Below, piece by piece: positions 1 to 6,900 of a stretch of DNA of 19,438 bases; within the stretch, counting starts at the first letter, position 1, and each line of letters opens with the position of its first letter. The notes under the pieces are model-generated. The model was not told the origin of the DNA. It did no database searches and saw only the letters and a list, made by a program, of their open reading frames with translations. Source of the stretch: JAEUSE01 sp964648985. GTDB taxonomy: Bacteria; Patescibacteriota; Doudnabacteria; UBA920. The translations under genes and the position numbers were made by a program. Location: NCBI GenBank assembly GCA_964648985.1, contig CAZYMS010000024.1:1-19438 (forward strand), read 5' to 3'.

Positions 1-1681
1 CTACATCTCCGCGCCCTCGCACGCTTACAGTACCTGCTTCTACTTCTTTTTCACCAACCACTGCTATGTAAGGTACCTTTGATTTTGCAGCTTCGCGAAT
101 CTTTTTGCCGACCGACTCACCTCGGTCATCAAGATCTACTCTGACGTTTGGGGTGCGTTGCTCAAGTTCAGCCTTCACTTTTTGTGCATATTCAAGATGC
201 TTATCACTAATAGGTAATAAACTTACTTGTACCGGTGAAAGCCAGGTGGGGAAGTTTCCTGCAAAGTGCTCAATTAAGAAGCCGATAAATCTTTCATGGG
301 TACCTAGGGGTGCTCGGTGAATAACTACCGGTGTCTGCATTGTTCCATCAGCTGCGGTGTACTGCAAGTTAAATCTTTTACCCATGTATAAGTCGAGTTG
401 GTTTGTAGATGCGGTGAATACACGTCCGGTTGAAGAATATATTTGGAAATCCATCTTAGGACCGTAAAAAGCGGCTCCCTCATGTGCGACTTTGAATGGC
501 ACGCCAGATTTTTGCATGGCTTCCATGGTCATATCTTCCGCAAGCTTCCAGTCGCTTTCTTCTCCATGATACTTTGCCATATTGTTTGGGTCGCGAAGGG
601 CTAGCTCCATTTCGTACTTTTCTATTCCCAGTTGCTGGTAATAGTATTCGTGTAGTTTTATAACGTTCACAAATTCATCAACAGCCTGTTCCCGTGTTGT
701 GTAGATGTGCGCGTCGTTCATTTGCATACCGCGAACCCGCATGAGTCCAAAGAGACTTCCGGAGTCTTCGTATCTATGACACCACCCATATTCCGCTATA
801 CGCAATGGTAGCTCTCTATAGCTGCGTCCCCGTGAAGAAAAAACCTTGTGATGAAACGGGCAATTCATCGGTTTTATATAGTAGTTCTCTTCTTCAATAC
901 TAATAGGCGCGTACATGCTGTCTTTATATAGCGGCAAATGACCTGATGTGTAGAATAGGTTTTCTTTAGTAATTATTGGTGTTGTTACTCTTTGGTACCC
1001 TCGTTCTTTTTCGGTTTGTTTCGCCCAGTCTTCCAACTCTTCTTTGATGATATTTCCTTTTGGTAGCCAAATGGGTAAACCTTTACCTATTTCCTCATCG
1101 AATGTAAACAGTTCAAGCGCTGCTCCCAGCTTCCTGTGATCTCGCTTTTCTGCTTCTTCGATCATCGCAATATGGGAATCGAGTTCTTCCTTGGTATTAA
1201 ACGCTAGTCCGTATATACGAGTAAGCATTTTATTCTTTTCATCACCACGCCAATATGCCCCCGCTACTTTGGTAAGTTTAAAGCTTTCGGGATCTATGTC
1301 TTTCATGCTTTCCGCGTGGCCGCCGCGGCAGAGGTCCCAATAATCTCCAGATTTGTAGAAACTTACCTTGCTGCCATCCGTGGTAAATTCTTCTATAAGT
1401 TCGTGCTTATATTTATTACCCGGATATTCTTTTTTTGCTTCCTCTGCAGTGAGCTCAGAGCGCTCAAATGTGTCCCAAGTGGGAAGAATTTTACGCATCT
1501 GTTTTTCTATTTTAGGCAGATCTTCGTCTGAAATGGGCTTGCTAAATTCAAAATCAAAATAGAACCCGTTATCTATAGCAGGGCCAATAGTGCGTTTAGT
1601 ATCTGGATATAGCTGCATTACTGCTGCTGCAAGGAGATGGGCGAGTGAGTGTCGTCTGTTTTGCAATTGTTCGTCGTTCAT
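1..1681 (-). CDS. thrS: Threonyl-tRNA synthetase, C-terminal end cut by window edge
   Basis: Charges tRNA-Thr with threonine in the cytoplasm. The reading frame is open from ATG at 1681 to the left edge (560 codons seen, no stop reached). It starts MNDEQLQNRRHSLAHLLAAA, so it opens directly at the editing (SAD-like) domain; the TGS domain usual at the N-terminus of bacterial ThrS is absent. The editing domain keeps HSLAH near residue 11 and DLCRGGH further on. The class II catalytic core is intact: PMNCPFHH with Cys274, NDAHIY with His325 and VVIHRAPLG with His455 supply the expected zinc ligands. The anticodon-binding domain begins before the edge (PTWLSPVQVSLLPIS). There is no Shine-Dalgarno before the ATG (cactacctacct). 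A long structured leader lies upstream, and a tRNA-Thr gene sits at the other end of the window. The family call is near certain. Confidence 0.97.
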   Translation of the reverse strand, partial: MNDEQLQNRRHSLAHLLAAAVMQLYPDTKRTIGPAIDNGFYFDFEFSKPISDEDLPKIEKQMRKILPTWDTFERSELTAEEAKKEYPGNKYKHELIEEFTTDGSKVSFYKSGDYWDLCRGGHAESMKDIDPESFKLTKVAGAYWRGDEKNKMLTRIYGLAFNTKEELDSHIAMIEEAEKRDHRKLGAALELFTFDEEIGKGLPIWLPKGNIIKEELEDWAKQTEKERGYQRVTTPIITKENLFYTSGHLPLYKDSMYAPISIEEENYYIKPMNCPFHHKVFSSRGRSYRELPLRIAEYGWCHRYEDSGSLFGLMRVRGMQMNDAHIYTTREQAVDEFVNVIKLHEYYYQQLGIEKYEMELALRDPNNMAKYHGEESDWKLAEDMTMEAMQKSGVPFKVAHEGAAFYGPKMDFQIYSSTGRVFTASTNQLDLYMGKRFNLQYTAADGTMQTPVVIHRAPLGTHERFIGFLIEHFAGNFPTWLSPVQVSLLPISDKHLEYAQKVKAELEQRTPNVRVDLDDRGESVGKKIREAAKSKVPYIAVVGEKEVEAGTVSVRGRGDV

Positions 1682-1812
1682 AGGTAGGTAGTGATAAGTG
1701 GCTAGTCAAGAGTAATAAGAAAAGAATGGCTGATTCACCTTATGGTAAAACCAGCCTATGTAGTTAGGCTTCTGCGAAATTTTTCGTGATAGTAATGTAG
1801 GTGAATGCTGTC
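1682..1812 (-). promoter_or_regulatory. thrS 5' leader with two mutually exclusive hairpins
   Basis: On the minus strand just upstream of thrS, AGCCTA-actaca-TAGGCT can form a 6-bp hairpin. The GGCT of its right arm can instead pair in GGCTG...CAGCC about 20 nt further on, so the two cannot coexist. A smaller CGAAA/TTTCG hairpin precedes them. No function is known; together with the terminator-like hairpin at 1813-1868 this looks like a regulated leader. This is inference from base pairing only. Confidence 0.4.
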
Positions 1813-1868
1813 CATAAAACAAAAATCCCAGACTATGCGCATCGAAATATCAATGCGTGTAGTCTGGG
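1813..1868 (-). terminator. Strong intrinsic terminator / attenuator upstream of thrS
   Basis: On the minus strand CCCAGACTA (1860-1868) pairs with TAGTCTGGG (1827-1835), an inner ACGCAT/GCGCAT helix extends the stem, and the run ATTTTTGTTTTAT follows. It lies about 130 nt before the thrS ATG on the same strand, so it either ends the upstream small-ORF/R1 transcript or attenuates thrS. The CCCAG arm can alternatively pair with an upstream CTGGG (see findings). Confidence 0.75.
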
Positions 1869-2042
1869 GTCTTCCAAATGGATGACGTTTCCGTCCCAGG
1901 TTTCCAACTCTTTATTCCTAAAAAGCTGGACTTTTTATTCAGTTTATATCAACTCGCGGGTTGGTGGGCCGCTCAAACGCTGAAGGAGCTACTGGAACTA
2001 TATCAAGACCTACATAATTATGCAAATATATCAAAATATTTG
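1869..2042 (-). promoter_or_regulatory. Leader segment with possible antiterminator
   Basis: No convincing gene is seen. On the minus strand it contains GACG-GAAA-CGTC (1884-1895), a GNRA-capped hairpin, flanked by CCTGGG (1895-1900), which can pair with the CCCCAG arm of the 1813-1868 terminator. Such pairing would open the terminator. A 66-codon plus-strand ORF crosses this stretch but has no ribosome binding site and runs through two strong hairpins, so I do not call it. Confidence 0.4.
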
Positions 2043-2076
2043 AGAGCGAATACTAGCGTGCGCCAGTATTCGCTCT
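2043..2076. terminator. 12-bp perfect hairpin after the small ORF
   Basis: AGAGCGAATACT (2043-2054) and its exact complement (2065-2076) enclose a 10-nt loop. On the minus strand it begins 5 nt after the stop of the 55-aa ORF and is followed by tcaaatattttg, a poor U-tract. It is thus a weak terminator or a 3'-end stabilising hairpin. Confidence 0.5.
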
Positions 2077-2080
2077 AAAG

Positions 2081-2248
2081 TTATAGCATTGGGTGTCTTC
2101 CTCTGTCACGGGCATAGGGTCTAGGTGAAACTATGGTTATCCAAACAGTAGTCTGCTCGACCTTTCCCGTTACCAGATTGGTGTTGCTTACGATCACTGG
2201 TATTTGTGTAATCTTTGGCCGCCATGTTTCGTCTGTCTCTTCTTGCAA
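2081..2248 (-). CDS. Small 55-aa protein of unknown function (TTG start)
   Basis: Not recognised. On the minus strand a perfect AGGAGG (2255-2260) sits 6 nt before TTG at 2248; the frame runs 55 codons to TAA at 2081-2083. The product begins LQEETDETWRPKITQIPVIV (initiator Met expected) and ends RDRGRHPML. The middle alternates hydrophobic and polar residues (VWITIVS), suggesting beta strands, and the tail is basic. Eight of 55 residues are threonine. There is no signal peptide or membrane segment. It begins about 45 nt after the R1 RNA terminator and is followed by a 12-bp hairpin, with thrS further downstream on the same strand. It could be a stand-alone microprotein or a leader peptide linked to thrS. 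The near-ideal ribosome binding site is the main support. Confidence 0.5.
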   Translation of the reverse strand: MQEETDETWRPKITQIPVIVSNTNLVTGKVEQTTVWITIVSPRPYARDRGRHPML

Positions 2249-2290
2249 ATTGTTCCTCCTGTTAGTGGCTTAGATTCTGTATCTCAGCTG

Positions 2291-2330
2291 TAAATAAAAA
2301 CGAGCCAGCACTTGCTATAGTGTTGGCTCG
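2291..2330 (-). terminator. Intrinsic terminator of structured RNA R1
   Basis: On the minus strand CGAGCCAACACT (2319-2330) pairs with AGTGCTGGCTCG (2301-2312), 11 pairs with one A-C mismatch, followed by TTTTTATTT. This is a canonical Rho-independent terminator that fixes the direction and 3' end of R1. Confidence 0.88.
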
Positions 2331-2952
2331 CGTGTGATTGAGGTGCGCATGGCACCTCAGAACTAGGGGCGCTTTGGTAGCGAAAGCTCGGCAGGTAGCG
2401 AATCTACTCTGCTTTCCGCGCCCTAGGGCAGCTATGGAAGGTTCGATCCCTTCCTGGGTTCGGTCCCCGTTCCGTGCGGCGTTGCACGGCATCCCCGCTG
2501 CCAATCTTTAAATATTCATTTCCTCTTCAATGTTTTCTAGTGGGGCTTTCTTCCGAAAGCCCCGTAGGATTTAGCGCGATGCGCTAGAACTGAGAGGCGC
2601 GCTTGCAACGTACCTCTAAGGCAGCCTCGCCCACAGTTCATTCTTTCTTTATGACTCTGTGGACTAATCCGCGTCCCGCTCAGTACGCGGTGGAGCCCGG
2701 CTGCAATCCTGAAAAACTCTTTTCCTACATAGGCTTTACATCCACCTCCTCGAAGGGGGTTACCCCTAGTACAACACCAAACGCTCTGACGCGTCCGCAG
2801 GGCATAATGGGCATTGTGCTAGGGACCCGCCTTCGAAAGGTGGAAGACAAATAAGGTCTTTCCGACCGTCAGCTTATGAGACTTAGATCGGAAACCTGCG
2901 CCCTTATTTGCGGTCCCCACAATGAGGACAATTGTTTTTTTATGTTGGATTG
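2291..2952 (-). ncRNA. R1: large structured noncoding RNA, about 660 nt, class unknown
   Basis: No convincing protein gene lies here on either strand, while the minus-strand transcript can form a dense set of helices. 5' domain: P0 2912-2917/2822-2827 encloses P1 2902-2910/2848-2856 (9 bp) and P2 2886-2894/2859-2867 (9 bp with one G-U), plus the CCTT/AAGG hairpin 2830-2840. Central: CCGCGT/ACGCGG (2685-2690/2669-2674), CCACAG/CTGTGG (2657-2662/2631-2636) and TAGCGC/GCGCTA (2581-2586/2572-2577). A 9-bp hairpin (2542-2563) is capped by GGAA, a GNRA loop only on this strand. 3' domain: GGCAGC/GCTGCC (2497-2502/2427-2432) encloses two 6-bp hairpins, followed by an 8-bp hairpin (2339-2359) and the terminator. 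A consensus promoter lies just upstream. I looked for and did not find RNase P, tmRNA, SRP, 6S or rRNA signatures. Existence as an RNA is well supported; its function is unknown. Confidence 0.78.
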
Positions 2953-2958
2953 GTACTA

Positions 2959-2987
2959 AGTGTAGTAATCTTTTCCTGTTTTGTCAA
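2959..2987 (-). promoter_or_regulatory. Sigma70-type promoter of R1
   Basis: On the minus strand a perfect TTGACA (2982-2987), a 17-nt spacer and TACACT (2959-2964) place the start near 2952. Just upstream of the -35 box is a dyad, AACGG...CCGTT (2992-3008), that could be an operator. Confidence 0.75.
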
Positions 2988-3056
2988 CGGCAACGGTATA
3001 AGCCCGTTTACCTATAGCCATTGTTCGTGATTAGATTGAGCATAGTAAAATATTAT

Positions 3057-3092
3057 AAAAAACAAAAACGCTATAGCATGGCTATAGTGTTT
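3057..3092 (-). terminator. Intrinsic terminator of structured RNA R2
   Basis: On the minus strand CTATAGC-cat-GCTATAG (3071-3087), extended by flanking ACG/TGT pairing, is followed by GTTTTTGTTTTTT. It defines the 3' end of the R2 unit. Confidence 0.85.
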
Positions 3093-3798
3093 CGCTTATA
3101 TACTTATGAGTTGCCAGTCTCTTTCCGGCAGTCTTCCGCCAAAGCGAAAGTCCAAGTATAAATTTCCTCCCGGAAATTTGTAGGGAATTGAGGTCTGATA
3201 TATATCAAATCTTTTCCCGAATTTTTTCTGTAATTGAGAAACTACCAGCCTGCAACGCAGTATCTTATTGCTGACCTTGAATACCGGGCCGCAGGCTGGA
3301 GTTTTAGTTTTTCTTAAGCCGCGCCAGGAATGCTTAGTTGGGCGCGACAATTTGAATTACAGATTAAGACGGATTTTGGTTCCGTCAGGAAATTATGCGT
3401 CTGAGAATAGGTTTTACGGACCCAAGCCCAGAGTTGTTGCAGTCAACTTAACCAGAGTTACGTTGACTGCAAAGCTAATGAGGGGCGTAACGCTTGCCTC
3501 GGTGAGATGCAAGCCGCACGCGCGTTATTTGCACGTCCGTGTCTTTCGCTGTGACGACCGCGGGAAAGTGATCGTTCCATTCAGACTGAGCGGATTTATT
3601 TTGAGGCAATACTGCCTGTTGTGCCAGTGTGGCTTCCGTCGTTGAATGTGCGATGGTTGCTGGACGATTTTCAGAGAACGTGCAACAGATACACAATAGT
3701 GCGGAAACGAGCATTGTTTCTACCCCATGATCTGCTTTGCGAGTTTTCGGATCGGTTAGGATCCGCAATGAATGTTCGGAACAATTTCCGTACCTGCA
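3057..3798 (-). ncRNA. R2: second large structured noncoding RNA candidate, about 740 nt
   Basis: Same strand and plan as R1: promoter, long hairpin-rich body, terminator. Minus-strand helices include CGGAA/TTCCG (3777-3790), CGGATC/GATCCG (3748-3765), GCTTGC/GCAAGC (3492-3514), an 11-bp perfect helix (3437-3447/3462-3472), GACGGA/TCCGTC (3368-3386), an 8-bp helix with one G-U (3318-3325/3341-3348), a 9-bp helix (3245-3253/3291-3299) and an 8-bp hairpin at 3160-3179 capped by GGGA, a GNRA loop only on the minus strand. No known RNA family signature is recognised. An alternative is a decayed secreted-protein gene: minus-strand frames give a signal-peptide-like segment and an 84-codon tail at 3096-3350, but in-frame stops and a frameshift separate them. 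The run of perfect helices favours RNA. Confidence 0.62.
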
Positions 3799-3801
3799 CA
3801 T

Positions 3802-3834
3802 AGTATAGTATGCAAAATAAAATTGCAAGTGCAA
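3802..3834 (-). promoter_or_regulatory. Probable promoter of R2
   Basis: On the minus strand TTGCAC (3829-3834) lies 16 nt before CATACT (3807-3812), with an overlapping TATACT (3802-3807). The predicted start is near 3798, just before the first R2 hairpin. Confidence 0.5.
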
Positions 3835-3886
3835 TTAGGTAGCGCTATCCATATTTTGCGGTAGTATTTAAGTCGTGGTAACGATT

Positions 3887-3938
3887 CCAAAACAATGGGC
3901 ACCATTGCGCTCTGCAATGGTGCCCATTGTTTTTAATT
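3887..3938. terminator. 18-bp bidirectional terminator downstream of dnaE
   Basis: AACAATGGGCACCATTGC (3891-3908) and its exact complement (3914-3931) enclose gctct. On the plus strand it is followed by a T-rich run into atttt, on the minus strand by TTTTGG. It lies directly after the dnaE stop and insulates dnaE from R2. Confidence 0.88.
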
Positions 3939-6900
3939 TTATTTGCCACTGACCATAGCAATTTCAGGAATTTTTTTGAGCTGCTCTAGGAGGGCACTGC
4001 TAATGCGCACTTGCGTTTTCGTTTTTACCTTCTGCAGTTGGTTGCCCGTTCCTATTTCTAACACCACTTGCGCATTTCCCGGATTGGCTTCGAGGATTTG
4101 TTTTATTTCATTGAGTGCATCTGCGCCCGCCATATGGTTCATGTGAATAATCACTTGCTTGTCGCGTTCCATGTCCGCCAACGCCATAAGATACAAGTCG
4201 TCGTTTGGTAGTTCTTTTATAGACTCGGCAATAATTGTTATTTCCCCTTCGCGCTCATTCAGTCTTCCTGTAACCTCTACTACGGTGTCCACATTCAGTA
4301 AGTGCACTACTTGCGGCATAAGTTTTGGAAATACTAATACTTCCACGTGGCCGGTCATGTCTTCAAGGGTAAAAAATGCCATGGGGTCATTTTTTTTAGT
4401 GAGTGTGCGCCTCATTTTGGCAATGAGGCCGGCTATGGTGACTGTGGCCCCTTCTTGCTCTGCGCTGAACTCGCGGATAGGCGTGAATCCTTCTAATACT
4501 TTTTTGTATCTTTCTAGGGGGTGACTGCTTACATACATGCCTAAGTATTCTTTTTCCCATTGAAGTACTTCTTCCGGGGTAGCCGGCGAGGCCTCCTTAA
4601 GGCGCAGTTTGCCTAGGGGGAGACTGTCGCCAAACAGGGAGTTGTGGGCATCGAGCTGGTCTTTTACGCGACCCCGGGCGAACTCCAAAACAGTTTCCGT
4701 GTTCGCTACCAGCATGCCGCGCTCGCCGAACCGATCTACGGCACCACCTTTTACGAGTGCCTCCCACGAGCGCTTGTTAAAACTCTTGGTGAAACACGAA
4801 ACTAAAAAGTTTTCTAATGTGTCTATGGGCTTACCTTTTGCTCGGGCTTGTTTTATAGATTCAATAACATCTGAGCCAAGATTTTTAATAGCGTTAAGAC
4901 CAAAGCGAATTGTTTTGTTATCTACCACAGTAAAGTCATCCATGCTCTCCGCGATGTCCGGCGGTAGTACTGCAATGCCCATTGCTTTGCATTCTTCCAC
5001 AGCAGCGTATATTTTTGTTTCATCGCCGCTTTCCGCAGTCATGAGTGCTGCCATAAACTCTACGGTGTAGTTGGCTTTCATATATGCGGTTTGGTATGAC
5101 ACTACGCTATAACTGGCAGAGTGTCCCTTATTGAATCCATATGCGGCGAATGGTTCAATCCAACTCCAGACCTGCTCGCCTTTTTCTCTGGTCCATCCTT
5201 GCACTTTCATGCAGCCCTCAATAAATTTAGTCCGCTGTTTTGCCATTTCTTCAGGGATTTTTTTTCCAACTGCTTTGCGGAATTTATCCAGCTCTTCCCA
5301 GGTATACCCTGCAAGGTCGTGTGCCATCTGCAGAAGGTCATCCTGGTATACCAAAATGCCATAACTTCGAGCAAGAATTTGTTCCAGAGCTGGATCTAAG
5401 TAGGTGATAAGTTTTGGATTGTGTTTGCGCGCAATAAACTCAGGAATGAATTGTAGCGGGCCAGGGCGGTATAACGCGATCATGGCCATAATATCGAATA
5501 TTGTTTCAGGCTTCAGTTCTTTGAGGTATCTCGTCATGCCCGAAGATCCAAGCTGAAATACGCCGAATGTATGACCTGCTGAAAGAAGTGCATAGGTTTT
5601 CGGGTCCCCAGCCGGTAGATTATAAATATCAACTTTTTTACCGTAGCGTTCTTCTACTAGTTTTAATGCTCCCACCAAAATGGAGAGGTTGCGAATACCT
5701 AGTAAGTCGAGTTTAATAACCCCAATAGCGTAAGAAGAAGCGCCTACATCTACTGAGTACATATCATACTGGGTAATAGTACGGTCGCCGTCCGGTTCCT
5801 TTTGTAGGGGAAGGTAGTCAGTGAGCTCGGTCGGAGTAATCACAATACCTGCGGCGTGAATAGAGGCGTGTCTGCAGCTACCCTCTATTCTCTTAACAAT
5901 GTCTATAATTTGTTTAGTTTCTGGATCAGTCTGATACACCGCTTTAAGTTCAGGGTTCATCTCTATAGCAGTATCTATGGTCATGTCAAAACCCTGCTTG
6001 CCGATGGGTACCATTTTGGCCAGGCGGTCGCATTTACCATAGGGGATACCTAAGGCGCGGCCAACATCACGCATGGCAGCGCGTGCCTTCATGGTTCCAA
6101 AGGTAATAATTTGCGCAACTTTATCGTGGCCGTACCGGTCGGTCATCCAGGCAATAGTCGCGTCGCGGTGGGTATCTGAAATGTCCAAATCTATATCAGG
6201 AGGGGACGGGCGGTGCTTAGTGAGGAAACGTTCAAAGGGGATAATGAACTCGAGCGGATCCACATTTACAATTTGAAGCACATGTCCTACTAGGCTTCCT
6301 GCGGCGCTGCCACGAGTATTGGTAATGGCGCCGAGGGAATGGGCCCCGTGCACAATATCCGCTACCATAATAAAGTACGGGGCGTACCCCTTGCTGCAAA
6401 TAATATCCAGTTCATACTCAAGTCTTGTCTGGGCTTCTTCGGGTATGCTGCCGTTATATTTTTTCAGTGCATGCTCGTGAACGAGTTTGCGCAAATAGCT
6501 TTCGTTTGTTTCGCCTTCAGGTATTTCTACTTTCGCAAACCAGCGTTGATCAAGTAGTATTTCGAGCGTACACTGTTCGGCGACCCAAACAGTATTTTCT
6601 ACTGCCTCTGGTATATCGGCAAAAAGTGTGCGCATGTCGTCCGGACTTTTGAGTGACAGGTCGTGGCTGCGCATGTCGAGCCTGCTTATGTCGCCTACGG
6701 TTTTTCCTGTACCTATACACACTAAAACATCCTGCGCCTCTGCATCGTCTGCATTAATGTAGTGGCTGTCTGCGGTGGCTACGAGCCGGAGATTGTGTTT
6801 GCGCGCAAGCGTAACAAGCTTTTGTAATCGTTCTTCCAGTTGTTTTCCTTCACCCTGAGTCCGGTCTCGTTCAGTTCTTTGTATTTCTATGAGAAAGTTC

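Noticed and set aside
1878..2078. 66-codon plus-strand ORF with a protein-like leucine-rich C-terminus
   Set aside because: No ribosome binding site, starts inside one strong hairpin region and ends inside a 12-bp perfect hairpin, and is antisense to the thrS leader. Kept only as a remote possibility.
2436..2454. tRNA T-arm-like sequence (TTCGATC loop, 6-bp stem) on the plus strand
   Set aside because: No acceptor, D or anticodon arms fit around it and no CCA; it is better explained as a hairpin of R1 on the other strand.
2603..2854. 83-codon plus-strand ORF
   Set aside because: Lies wholly inside R1 helices, low-complexity composition, no ribosome binding site.
2291..2952. R1 as RNase P RNA or tmRNA
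   Set aside because: I looked for the RNase P P4 strands (AGGAAAGTCC-type, and ACAGAA...GGCTTA) and for tmRNA ends (GGGG...TTCGAC and a TTCGA T-arm with CCA) on both strands and found none. A GGAAAGACC run occurs but is fully used in P2.
3268..3645. 125-codon plus-strand ORF
   Set aside because: Antisense to R2, no ribosome binding site, Arg/Cys-rich composition typical of a chance frame through structured GC-rich DNA.
3096..3834. Decayed secreted-protein gene on the minus strand (signal-peptide-like segment, then an 84-codon tail)
   Set aside because: It needs one frameshift and three in-frame TAA stops, and the same DNA forms a regular series of perfect helices with a GNRA loop and matching promoter and terminator, which fits an RNA better.
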